Shown here one piece after another: positions 53,039 to 61,050 of a DNA stretch of 64,000 nt. The notes under the pieces were generated by a model. It saw nothing but the letters and a program-made list of their open reading frames with translations. It ran no database searches and had not been told where the DNA came from. Each line of letters begins with the position of its first letter. The first letter of the stretch is position 1. Origin of the DNA: Bacilli bacterium. GTDB taxonomy: Bacteria; Bacillota; Bacilli; RF39; UBA660. The position numbers and the translations under genes were made by a program. The stretch covers positions 1 through 64,000 of the forward strand of contig JAFXUK010000004.1 in NCBI GenBank assembly GCA_017525015.1, read 5' to 3'.

Positions 53039-53713
53039 CTAGAATATGTCTCTATCTTCTATTTTATCTTTAAACTTATAAACTTTAGCTGGTTTATTAC
53101 CTTCAAACCTATCACTAGTATTAGTATCTTCAATTAAATCTAAATTTAAAATCTTTTTTCTAAAATTTCTTCTATCAAACGTTTTACCTAAAATAGCTTC
53201 ATAAGTTTTTTGAAGTTCAGGCATTGTAACGCCATCTGGAAATAAACTCTTAAGCATATTACTATTTACAATTTGTTTTCTTAATTCTAATAATCCTTCT
53301 CTAAGAATTTCCTCATGATCAAAACCTAATGGTGGAATCTTATCTATTGGGAACCAATCTGCATTAGAAGTACTATTTGTTTCTCTTAAAACATTAACTC
53401 TCTTACTATCAATAATACCTATAAAAGCAACAGCTACCATTCTCATTACTGGAGATCTATCTACCTTACCAAAAGCTTTAAATTGCTTAATAGGAACATC
53501 AGTAATACCTGTTTTTTCTGCTAATTCTCTTAAAGCACCAGTTTCCAAATCTTCATTATTATATAATGCTCCACCAGTTAAAACCCAATCACCTAAAAAA
53601 GGTTCATTTTTACGTTTTATTAATAAAACCTTAGTAACTCCTTGTTCAACTGTAAATAAAGTTGTAATAACATGAATACCTTGGTTTTTATATAATTTAT
53701 TTTTTACATCCAT
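53039..53713 (-). CDS. NrtR-like Nudix-domain transcriptional regulator
   Basis: The 224-residue protein has a Nudix domain (about 10-145) and a C-terminal winged helix (about 165-220, with TYEAILGKTFDRRNFRKKIL), the layout of NrtR regulators. The Nudix box reads GALYNNEDLETGALRELAEKTGI, where the usual REUxEE has become RELAEK, so hydrolysis is probably lost, as often in NrtR. NrtR senses ADP-ribose-type NAD metabolites. A palindrome in its own promoter suggests autorepression. No NAD biosynthesis gene is nearby. Confidence 0.87.
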   Translation of the reverse strand: MDVKNKLYKNQGIHVITTLFTVEQGVTKVLLIKRKNEPFLGDWVLTGGALYNNEDLETGALRELAEKTGITDVPIKQFKAFGKVDRSPVMRMVAVAFIGIIDSKRVNVLRETNSTSNADWFPIDKIPPLGFDHEEILREGLLELRKQIVNSNMLKSLFPDGVTMPELQKTYEAILGKTFDRRNFRKKILNLDLIEDTNTSDRFEGNKPAKVYKFKDKIEDRDIF

Positions 53714-53732
53714 TACCTTTCACCCTAATTTA

Positions 53733-53762
53733 ATTATATTGTGTACAAAATACACTTGTCAA
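53733..53762 (-). promoter_or_regulatory. Promoter of the NrtR-like gene with palindromic operator
   Basis: On the minus strand TTGACA (53762-53757), an 18-base spacer and TATAAT (53738-53733). The spacer holds the perfect palindrome GTGTA-TTTTG-TACAC (53755-53741), ideally placed for repression. Confidence 0.8.
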
Positions 53763-53768
53763 TATATA

Positions 53769-53796
53769 TTACACAAAAATTTTTTTATGATATAAT
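53769..53796 (+). promoter_or_regulatory. Promoter of the 179-residue membrane protein gene
   Basis: TTACAC (53769-53774), a 16-base spacer and TATAAT (53791-53796) preceded by TGA, then AAAGGAAGTGAG before the ATG. It is divergent from the regulator promoter, so one operator could affect both. Confidence 0.6.
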
Positions 53797-53819
53797 CATT
53801 ATAGTAAAGGAAGTGAGTT

Positions 53820-54359
53820 ATGCTTTTTCTTATATTAGTTACTATCGTTCTACTAGGTGTAATGTACGGTAGAATAAGTAAAAACAATGATTTAATTACT
53901 AAAAATAATAAAACAATAGTTGATACAGCTAACGTTAATAATGCTAAAAAGTTTTACCATAATAACAAAATAGCTACTATCACCTTACTAGTTGGAATCG
54001 CTTTAGTTTTCTTCTGTGTATTATGTGAATTTACTGATATTGAAACCAAATTTATTGATTACTTTTCAACTGATTTTATAGATACAGTTGAATTAGATAG
54101 AAAACTATATTTCTTGCCTGTTTACTTCCTAATAACTAGAGAAATATATATCCAAGTAAAAATAAGTGAATATTTACAAAAATTTTACGATGATAAAGAA
54201 ATCGAAGAAAAAATAGATTTAAAAAAATTAAAAGAAATCGATATCAAAAAAATACTTTACAAGAAACCTGCTAAACCAGCAGAAGAAGATCCTAATAAAG
54301 TAATTAGAACAAATGAAATTAACGAAATTTTAGATGTCGAAGATAATCAGAACAAATAG
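53820..54359 (+). CDS. Small two-helix membrane protein, function unknown
   Basis: The 179-residue protein has hydrophobic helices at about residues 1-16 and 51-68, then a charged helical region rich in Lys/Glu and Ile. I do not recognise a family. It is divergent from the NrtR-like gene and could be its target, because the promoters lie back to back around the operator. The coding sequence ends in a hairpin terminator. Confidence 0.7.
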   Translation: MLFLILVTIVLLGVMYGRISKNNDLITKNNKTIVDTANVNNAKKFYHNNKIATITLLVGIALVFFCVLCEFTDIETKFIDYFSTDFIDTVELDRKLYFLPVYFLITREIYIQVKISEYLQKFYDDKEIEEKIDLKKLKEIDIKKILYKKPAKPAEEDPNKVIRTNEINEILDVEDNQNK

Positions 54360-54372
54360 TTCTGATTTTTTT
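54346..54372 (+). terminator. Terminator of the 179-residue gene
   Basis: TCAGAAC-AAATA-GTTCTGA followed by seven T. Confidence 0.8.
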
Positions 54373-54375
54373 ATG

Positions 54376-54402
54376 CAAAAAAAAAGAAGTATTTCTACTT
54401 CT
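54376..54402 (-). terminator. Terminator of fibre-protein gene A
   Basis: On the minus strand AGAAGTA-GAAA-TACTTCT followed by a long T run. Confidence 0.8.
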
Positions 54403-55411
54403 AATTTATCATTGATAATTCTAAGTTATAACTTAGTTTAGAAGCTGATGCATTATTTTCCATATCAACATCTTGACCTTCTAACCACATATATACTCTT
54501 ACTTTAGTAATACCAGCAGGTATACTCATTAATTCTTGATTAGCAGTAAATCCTTGTACTGTAGCTACCTTAGGATTAACTGGTGTAAAATAAGAACTTC
54601 TATCTGTTTGATCAATATATACAGGAGTTTGGAATTCTTGATTAACACCTCTATAAGCTAATCTAGCAGCTCCTGAAGCTGTAGTTTCAAGGCCATATAC
54701 GTTTCTTGCATTAGCTATACCAGTTGATGTATGTCTATCAATATTTGGTTCCCAAATTAATGAATATAAACCACCTTTTAATATTTGAGCAGCATATGAA
54801 TCTTGAGCACCAACAGTACCTTCAATAACAAATCCTACTCTAGCAGCATTTTGACTACCTTTATCTACTGCACCCTCTTGTGGAATTACATTTGAATTAC
54901 CTGTAATAGCAATAGTTGCTGGAGTTGTAACAAGTAAGAAGATATCAAATGCTATATAGTGTTTATCTACACAATCAGCATCACCAACACAGTTTTTTTC
55001 TGTTTGTTTAATAGTAGTAAGTGTAAATCCACCACTCTTTTCCTCACTAGTAACACCATAGAACATATCCATTTTACCATTAGTAATACCACCAGCTGTA
55101 GAAACATTAGTTAATGTATCAGGTAATTGGTTTTCTGCAAAACTATATGTTTTATAAGCATTAATAATTTGATCTTTAGTTACTTCATTACCCCAATCTA
55201 AAGCATCAACAGAAACTTGTAAACCAGTTACTGTAGCAACATTTATATCAATAGATTCAATAGTAGCATGTTTATTTGTTGAGAACCATGCAAAAGTTGA
55301 ACCAAATAACATGAAAATCATTACTAATACTAATAAGATTAATACTAATAATCTCATTCTTTGTCTCTTATAATTATTTTTCTTACTATTTTTCATTTTT
55401 ATTTTACTCAT
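54401..55411 (-). CDS. TasA/camelysin-like exported fibre protein A
   Basis: The 336-residue protein has a basic N-terminus, a hydrophobic signal (about 21-42) and the SipW-type end GSTFAWFSTNKH. A beta-rich domain follows, running from INVATVTGLQVSVDALDW to a C-terminal Ile/Leu strand motif. It is a paralogue of the next upstream gene: both share TGLQ(V/I)S(A/V)DA(L/I)DW, the MYYG/MFYG region, and VRVYMWLEGQDVDMENNAS near the end. It probably makes extracellular fibres or matrix after SipW-type cleavage. Confidence 0.78.
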   Translation of the reverse strand: MSKIKMKNSKKNNYKRQRMRLLVLILLVLVMIFMLFGSTFAWFSTNKHATIESIDINVATVTGLQVSVDALDWGNEVTKDQIINAYKTYSFAENQLPDTLTNVSTAGGITNGKMDMFYGVTSEEKSGGFTLTTIKQTEKNCVGDADCVDKHYIAFDIFLLVTTPATIAITGNSNVIPQEGAVDKGSQNAARVGFVIEGTVGAQDSYAAQILKGGLYSLIWEPNIDRHTSTGIANARNVYGLETTASGAARLAYRGVNQEFQTPVYIDQTDRSSYFTPVNPKVATVQGFTANQELMSIPAGITKVRVYMWLEGQDVDMENNASASKLSYNLELSMIN

Positions 55412-55489
55412 AATATCACCCGTATTATCTATTATTAGTATAAAACATTTACATGCTTAGTGCAATTAAAAAAATATTTCTTTACAATA

Positions 55490-55512
55490 AAAAAAGGAGC
55501 TGAGCTCCTTTT
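55490..55512 (-). terminator. Terminator between the two fibre-protein genes
   Basis: On the minus strand AAAGGAGC-TCA-GCTCCTTT followed by T. It would let gene B be expressed above gene A. Confidence 0.75.
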
Positions 55513-55528
55513 ATATATATCAAACTAA

Positions 55529-56620
55529 TTAAGATGCTATAGTAAATTCAAGGTCTAATTGCATATCAGAACCAGTTGCATTATTTTCAGCATCAACGTC
55601 ATTACCTTCAACCCAGAAGTAAACTCTAACTTTTGTTACTCCAGCTTCCATATCGAAGAATTCGATAGTTGAAGAATTGTTTGATGGTGTAGAAATTGGT
55701 GAAACAACTTCAAAGCAGTTTGCTAAATTTGGATATGCTGTACTATCAGCCCAAGCATTTAATGGGATATCAGTACATGCTGCTTTAGCACCTTGGTATT
55801 GAATTGCTGAAGAAGCAAAGTCTGTAATACCATAGTTTGCAGTTGCGTTTTGTTTACCTAAAACTGTATGTGTTTCCATGTTAGGTTCCCAAATCTTAAC
55901 AGTTCCATCAGAAACAGATCCAGTTGTTTTTGTTAATTGTTGAGCTAAAGTGTAACCTTCAGTAACATTTCCAGAACCATCGTCTTGACCTTCAGCATAA
56001 GTATCAGTATCAAGATGTCCTAAATTAACGAATGCTACACGAGCAGTATTCTTAATACCTTTATCATCACCTAAAGCAATAACTTTAGAATTAGCTGTCA
56101 TTTTAACAGTTGCATTAGCATCTAATTTGAAGAATAAATCGAATGCTATAAAGTGTCTTCCATCTCCACATTCATTTGTAGATCCATCTGCACACTTAGT
56201 TTCAACTTCTTTAACAGTATTTAATAAATATTGTTCAGTATAAGAAGCACCTGATCCAGATTTTTCTAATCTAACTGAACCATAGTACATATCTACTTGT
56301 CCACTTGCATTAACTGCGCCTACTGTAGACATATTTCCTAAATATGTAGGAAATTGGTTAACTGCTGCAGAATAATCTCCATTACTTGCATCAATTAATT
56401 CTTGTTTTGTAACTAATGCTTTCCAATCAATTGCATCAGCTGAAATTTGTAAACCATTAACTGATCTAACTTTAACTTCCATTGTATCAACGTTAACAGT
56501 TTGGTTAGATGTAAACCATGCATAAGTTGCTGAACCCAATAATGCAAGTGTTACAAATAACAATAAAATTAATAATAATAGTTTTCTCTTATTTTTTCTT
56601 TCCTTTTTTGATTTTGCCAT
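55529..56620 (-). CDS. TasA/camelysin-like exported fibre protein B
   Basis: The 363-residue protein has a Lys/Arg-rich start, a hydrophobic signal ending in GSATYAWFTSNQ, and a beta-rich domain closing with TKVRVYFWVEGNDVDAENNATGSDM. It is a paralogue of gene A with an insert of about 30 residues. The A-x-AWF-x-S/N junction is the typical SipW-type substrate mark, and a SipW-type peptidase is encoded 3 kb upstream. Confidence 0.8.
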   Translation of the reverse strand: MAKSKKERKNKRKLLLLILLLFVTLALLGSATYAWFTSNQTVNVDTMEVKVRSVNGLQISADAIDWKALVTKQELIDASNGDYSAAVNQFPTYLGNMSTVGAVNASGQVDMYYGSVRLEKSGSGASYTEQYLLNTVKEVETKCADGSTNECGDGRHFIAFDLFFKLDANATVKMTANSKVIALGDDKGIKNTARVAFVNLGHLDTDTYAEGQDDGSGNVTEGYTLAQQLTKTTGSVSDGTVKIWEPNMETHTVLGKQNATANYGITDFASSAIQYQGAKAACTDIPLNAWADSTAYPNLANCFEVVSPISTPSNNSSTIEFFDMEAGVTKVRVYFWVEGNDVDAENNATGSDMQLDLEFTIAS

Positions 56621-56634
56621 AACCTCTTAACTCC

Positions 56635-57351
56635 TTAATTGTTTTTTTCTTCGACATGCTCTTCATAGATGTCCATATGCATTTTTAACTCTCCACCCAG
56701 AATAGCATTTACGCACTCTGGATCATCTCCTTCTAAGAAGATTACAAGAGTTATCTTGTCTCTCTGTTCGGGAACCATGTTAGCTCTTTTCTCCAAGATG
56801 ATAACTTTATCCTTATCATCCCTAAATGCTACAGTGCCCGGTTCTTCTTCACCAGTTATCGGACTCTTTTTAGCATAGACCTTAACATCGTCATTGATGA
56901 AAATCATAATTCTTACTGCATCATCTACATTTAAGATAATGTCGTCTATTTGAACTGAATACCAATAGTTAATAACTTCTTCACCTTGGTTCTCCAAATA
57001 GAACGTGTAAGCTATATAATTCTCACCATTGTGAGATCCTTCACCTTCATTTTGAATGTTGTCAGGTAACCACTTAATTGAAATATTATCCATAAACTCA
57101 AGTTTAGAAGTTTGAAGTTTAATAACTGAACTCCTATCGTTTAAGGATTCGTACATAACTAAATTTGAATTTAAATACGTATTCTTATCCATGCTGATAG
57201 TAAAACTACCTTCATTGTATACTATATTCAAAATCAAATAAGCTATGACAAGGAATAATAGCAATGCCAACAAGACAATGGCTACTATTTTTTCAGTTTT
57301 CTTTCGCTTCTTAACTTGTTGAGCAGTTACAACTACTTCTCCTTTTGCCAT
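56635..57351 (-). CDS. Single-pass membrane protein of the fibre locus
   Basis: The 238-residue protein has a basic cytosolic start, one helix (about 24-47) and a beta-rich exported domain with YTFYLENQGEEVINYWYSVQ, where a TasA-like gap between backbone and conjugate segments is expected. No SipW-type AWF junction is visible, so it may remain anchored as a fibre base. It is first in the unit with genes B and A, behind a promoter that carries a palindrome. Confidence 0.72.
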   Translation of the reverse strand: MAKGEVVVTAQQVKKRKKTEKIVAIVLLALLLFLVIAYLILNIVYNEGSFTISMDKNTYLNSNLVMYESLNDRSSVIKLQTSKLEFMDNISIKWLPDNIQNEGEGSHNGENYIAYTFYLENQGEEVINYWYSVQIDDIILNVDDAVRIMIFINDDVKVYAKKSPITGEEEPGTVAFRDDKDKVIILEKRANMVPEQRDKITLVIFLEGDDPECVNAILGGELKMHMDIYEEHVEEKNN

Positions 57352-57438
57352 ATTTTCAACTCTCCTTTTTTATCCTTAGCCACCTTTAACAGTAAAATGG
57401 AGATAACGTATATGAAACACTACCATATCGTTATTATA

Positions 57439-57467
57439 ATTATAGCACAGTGTATTTTTAAAAACAA
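57439..57467 (-). promoter_or_regulatory. Promoter of the fibre-gene unit
   Basis: On the minus strand TTGTTT (57467-57462), a 17-base spacer and TATAAT (57444-57439), about 90 bases before the ATG at 57351. Confidence 0.7.
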
Positions 57468-57472
57468 TACAC
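57450..57472. promoter_or_regulatory. Palindromic candidate operator overlapping the fibre promoter
   Basis: Inverted repeat GTGTATT-(9)-AATACAC at 57450-57456/57466-57472. It overlaps the -35 box and part of the spacer. Its GTGTA half-site equals that in the NrtR-like promoter, but the spacing is longer (9 versus 5 bases). Confidence 0.5.
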
Positions 57473-57517
57473 CAAAACATTTTTTTTACAATAAATATTA
57501 CATTTTTTATATAAACT

Positions 57518-57528
57518 TATGATATAAT
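57518..57528 (+). promoter_or_regulatory. Extended -10 promoter of the 195-residue fibre-like gene
   Basis: TATGA-TATAAT (-10 at 57523-57528, TG extension present) lies in front of an AGGAGG site and the ATG at 57553. The -35 is weak (TTACAT at 57498-57503). Confidence 0.6.
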
Positions 57529-57552
57529 AATGATGGTAAGATAGGAGGCATT

Positions 57553-58140
57553 ATGAAAAAGAAAAAAACAATTATTTTAGTTTTGGCTTTTATAGCTCTA
57601 CTAGCTTTTCTAGCAAGTGCGACTTATACTTATGCCAAATATCGATCAGGAATTAAAGGTTCCGTCGGTTCTGATATCGCTAAATGGAATTTCGTAATTA
57701 ATGATGAATATATTACATCTAATCATACAGGAAGCTTAAACATTCCTCTAACCAGTTTAGATGTATGTAACAGCACTGATTGTAAAGTTACAAGTGGAAA
57801 GATTGCTCCAGGAAGTCGAAGCACTTTCCAAATTGAAATTGATTACACTGACGTAACATTAGATTTCAACTATACAATAAGTATTACCGATTCCCCTATT
57901 GCTGATTTAAGAGTTGAAATTGACGGAGCAACTGGATCAGGAACAGAAGTAAATAAAGATGTTATAATTGATCCAACTAGTACAAACAAAGTTGAAACAG
58001 TTAATGTAACCATTGAATGGAAAGATGATGGTGCTGCTGATGAAACTATGGATGATGCAGCAGATACTGCTATTGGTAGCGGTGATGATTTAGAAGCAAA
58101 CTTCACAGTAAGCATCAACTTAAAACAATTAAACAATTAA
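57553..58140 (+). CDS. TasA-like small exported protein C
   Basis: The 195-residue protein has a signal peptide ending in ASATYTYAKY, a beta-rich domain with WNFVINDEYITSN and the TasA-like PGSRSTFQIEIDYTDVTLDFNYTISI, and a Cys pair CNSTDCK. It is read in the opposite direction to the other fibre genes and has its own promoter. It is probably a minor or alternative fibre subunit. Confidence 0.78.
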   Translation: MKKKKTIILVLAFIALLAFLASATYTYAKYRSGIKGSVGSDIAKWNFVINDEYITSNHTGSLNIPLTSLDVCNSTDCKVTSGKIAPGSRSTFQIEIDYTDVTLDFNYTISITDSPIADLRVEIDGATGSGTEVNKDVIIDPTSTNKVETVNVTIEWKDDGAADETMDDAADTAIGSGDDLEANFTVSINLKQLNN

Positions 58141-58169
58141 AAAGAAACGATTAAATCGTTTCTTTTTTT
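58141..58169. terminator. Bidirectional terminator between fibre genes C and D
   Basis: AGAAACGAT-TAA-ATCGTTTCT followed by T, with A on the other side. Confidence 0.8.
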
Positions 58170-58971
58170 ATGGATTTGATTGAACAAAATCAACAGTAAT
58201 AACTATAATTAAAGACTTTCTATTAATTCTAGCTATTTCTTCAGGAGTTAATTCCAATTCAGTTGGAAGTGTAACTGCTGTTCCACTTTCATTAAATTCA
58301 TAAGATTGTTCTCCAACTGCTGTATCAATTGCATCATAATGTTTTAAATATGAATCATAATCTGTACAATATGCATGAGTTGTCGTCGTAGGACACTCTT
58401 CTGTATAATCAGCATTTGTTTTTTCGTATGGCCAATCTAATGTGAAATACAAATCTGTAACTTCACCAGCTGCAATAGATGTTGAACCAAATTTAAATTT
58501 TAAATTAAATGGATAATCTTCACTACTTATTGTATAAGTACCATCTGATGAAGGAGTAACAGTATAATTACCCGTTTGTTCTTCACCAAACAAATATAAA
58601 TACTTAACAACTAATGAAGCATCTGCTGATAATTCACCATTATTTGAAATTGCAATACAGTGATGATCCATATCACAAGGATCACTATCACTATGAGTAA
58701 CAGCTGGCATTCCTGGATATAAATCCGGTAATGTAAATATTGCTGTTCCTCCAGTCTCGGATGTATCAAAACTTACATTCCATGCTTTAACTTTACCAGT
58801 CAAAGCTAAATTTACGGTAGTATTATATATAAACCAAGCAAGTGTCGATGACAAGCATAGTAAAAGTATTACAACAAGAAGACCAACCTTATGCCTTTTT
58901 AAAGCAATAAGTAATAAAGATTTTTTCTTCTTTTGTGTATTATCAGTTGTTTTAATATCTTTATCTTTCAA
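58168..58971 (-). CDS. TasA-like exported protein D
   Basis: The 267-residue protein has a Lys-rich start, a hydrophobic signal ending in SSTLAWFIYNTTVNLALTG, and a beta-rich domain with WNVSFDTSETGGTAIFTLPDLYPGM followed by a Cys-containing region. The AWF junction marks it as a probable SipW-type substrate. It is 55 bases downstream of the sipW gene in the same direction. Confidence 0.78.
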   Translation of the reverse strand: MKDKDIKTTDNTQKKKKSLLLIALKRHKVGLLVVILLLCLSSTLAWFIYNTTVNLALTGKVKAWNVSFDTSETGGTAIFTLPDLYPGMPAVTHSDSDPCDMDHHCIAISNNGELSADASLVVKYLYLFGEEQTGNYTVTPSSDGTYTISSEDYPFNLKFKFGSTSIAAGEVTDLYFTLDWPYEKTNADYTEECPTTTTHAYCTDYDSYLKHYDAIDTAVGEQSYEFNESGTAVTLPTELELTPEEIARINRKSLIIVITVDFVQSNP

Positions 58972-59026
58972 TGCACAACACTCCTTATATATTTATACTA
59001 CCTATTATATTTTATCACTATTCTTA

Positions 59027-59902
59027 TTAACTTGAATAGTACCATTTTCTTTTCTTCTTTTTCTTTGAAGGTTTATCTTCACTTTGTTCTGGAGTTTTTA
59101 CTTCAGTTTTTTTCTCTTCTATTTTTACACCTTCAACTGTTTTTTCTTCTTTTTTCTCTATTTTTTTGTCTTCTTTAAGAGGCTTTTCTTCTTTAGGTTC
59201 TTCTTCAACTATTTCTTCTTTATCCTCTTCGAATTCTTCTTCGATTTCTTCTTTTTCTTCAGAAATAATCTCTTCTTCCTCTTCCGATTCTTCCTCTTCT
59301 TCTTTTTCTTTTTTATTTTTGATTTTTTTCTTTAATTCTTCTACTTCTTCTTCTATTTCATCATCTTTATCATTTAATATTTTGAATAATTCCATCGCAA
59401 TAATAAATGCTATTGGTATAACAACAAATATAAATATTAATACAATATTAGTTGTTATCCTTCCTAGAAAACTAAGAAAGAAGAATTTATGTACTACTTT
59501 ACCTAATACCTGATCCTCATATACAATTGGGTCTTCAATATTATTAGCAATACCTTTTGTATGAAACGAATATTTTCCATCTTTATCTACATTTACTTGC
59601 ATTACCTGGTGGGTAATAATCATTCCATCAGCACCTGACTTTTCACTGATATATGTAACAGCATCACCAACATGAATCTCACTAGCAGGCATTTCCTTAA
59701 TAAGTAAGGTATCACCTATATCATATGTTGGTATCATACTACCAGATGCAATAGTATAAATTCTATATCCAAAAAAATTACCCTGATTAGAAAACTTTTG
59801 AAATCCTGTAAGTATGATTAGTAAAACAAGTATTGCACATAATATCCATTCTAATGTAGCAAATATTGTTTTTAAAATTCTGCTTTCAACTATTGCTTTC
59901 AT
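59027..59902 (-). CDS. sipW: SipW-type signal peptidase I with long charged tail
   Basis: The 291-residue protein has an N-terminal helix (about 17-34), the S26 nucleophile in YTIASGSMIPTYDIGD and, in the place of the bacterial Lys, a His in MIITHQVMQ. This matches the ER/SipW type with a Ser-His arrangement. A second helix follows at about residues 145-170. The last 115 residues are almost all Glu/Lys/Ile, presumably cytosolic, and are not part of the family. Its likely substrates are the TasA-like proteins around it. It follows the DUF2357-like gene by 10 bases. Confidence 0.9.
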   Translation of the reverse strand: MKAIVESRILKTIFATLEWILCAILVLLIILTGFQKFSNQGNFFGYRIYTIASGSMIPTYDIGDTLLIKEMPASEIHVGDAVTYISEKSGADGMIITHQVMQVNVDKDGKYSFHTKGIANNIEDPIVYEDQVLGKVVHKFFFLSFLGRITTNIVLIFIFVVIPIAFIIAMELFKILNDKDDEIEEEVEELKKKIKNKKEKEEEEESEEEEEIISEEKEEIEEEFEEDKEEIVEEEPKEEKPLKEDKKIEKKEEKTVEGVKIEEKKTEVKTPEQSEDKPSKKKKKRKWYYSS

Positions 59903-59912
59903 TTAACTTACC

Positions 59913-61025
59913 TTAATTTAGCTTCAAATTACTTATCTTATTCATATATTTTTCAATATGTTTCTTAAATACTTTATTAATACCATCCATAGTTGCATTA
60001 TTTTTGTATTTAACTAAAGTAAATTGTTCGCCAACCATATTCTTAAGTTCTTCTTCTGTCAAACTAGCATTAAGATCAATAATTTTTTGAATAACTTGTT
60101 TAATAACTTTTTCTTTGGCGTTCTTTGTTGAATATTTTTCTTTATTCAATGTACACAAAGCCAAATAATCTAACATAAAGGTTTCATCAAAGAAATTTCT
60201 TAATTCACCTTCATCATTATAATTTTTATCTTTTCTTTCTCTCTTACTATCATCTCCAGCATGCTCTTGTAGATAGTTCCACAAAATAACTGCATATTGG
60301 AAATTAGTATTCTTTAAGATAACATTTGTTTTCTTAATAGGAGGTCTAACTAAAGCAGCATGTGCTCTTGAAAGAGATTTAAACAATTCTGTATTCTTTA
60401 AGTCTAATATTTGTTGTTGTAATTTATCAATTCTTTCAGCCAATGTTTCACCATTTTTATTACCATCTTCACTCTTATTATGAAGTCCGGTTTTAATAGT
60501 TAAATCCATTGTTACATGTTCTCTACCAACAACAGTAGCAGCCTTATATTGAATTGATTTATCATCTTTCAAATAAGATCCTTCTATTAAATCTTTTTTC
60601 TTAACTTGAACAAATGTATCAAGATTAATTATCAAAGTATAGATAAACCTATTTTCATAAGTATCAAATGTTTCTTCTTTATTAATATTTAATATCTTTG
60701 AAGGTTTAACTTCTTCCGTTACAGGATCAATATCTTGAATTAAGTTCGTATTACGAGCTAAATGCTTAATACTATCAACTGTAACTCTTTTAGCTTTTTC
60801 TATTTTAACAATTTCATCTTCGTTTATAATAAATCGGTTAGGATTTCTAAGGATATTATCTAAGTATCTCATAGTATCTTCAGCTACATCTAACCATTCA
60901 AAATTAGCTTCTAATTTATCATAATGAAGATCAACTACCATATCTGATTTAGTTTTCTTTGTAAAGTTACTAATGCGTTGTTCATCAGCTCTATCATATA
61001 GAGATGATATACTCAATTCATCCAT
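59913..61025 (-). CDS. DUF2357/McrC-related partner protein without visible nuclease
   Basis: The protein of about 370 residues shows the DUF2357 signature TFDTYENRFIYTLI near residue 125, in a helical-rich fold. McrB-type AAA+ proteins are commonly paired with DUF2357 proteins that carry a C-terminal PD-(D/E)xK nuclease. Here I see no D...ExK motif, and the C-terminus is a Lys-rich helix. The gene is 16-25 bases after the AAA+ gene and 10 bases before sipW. The start is ATG, with a TTG nine bases upstream as alternative. Confidence 0.75.
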   Translation of the reverse strand: MDELSISSLYDRADEQRISNFTKKTKSDMVVDLHYDKLEANFEWLDVAEDTMRYLDNILRNPNRFIINEDEIVKIEKAKRVTVDSIKHLARNTNLIQDIDPVTEEVKPSKILNINKEETFDTYENRFIYTLIINLDTFVQVKKKDLIEGSYLKDDKSIQYKAATVVGREHVTMDLTIKTGLHNKSEDGNKNGETLAERIDKLQQQILDLKNTELFKSLSRAHAALVRPPIKKTNVILKNTNFQYAVILWNYLQEHAGDDSKRERKDKNYNDEGELRNFFDETFMLDYLALCTLNKEKYSTKNAKEKVIKQVIQKIIDLNASLTEEELKNMVGEQFTLVKYKNNATMDGINKVFKKHIEKYMNKISNLKLN

Positions 61026-61050
61026 AGCTCCCAACCTCTCTATTCTATAA

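Noticed and set aside
59084..59513. Phe-rich and Ser-rich frames on the plus strand
   Set aside because: They are antisense shadows of the Glu/Lys tail of the signal peptidase.
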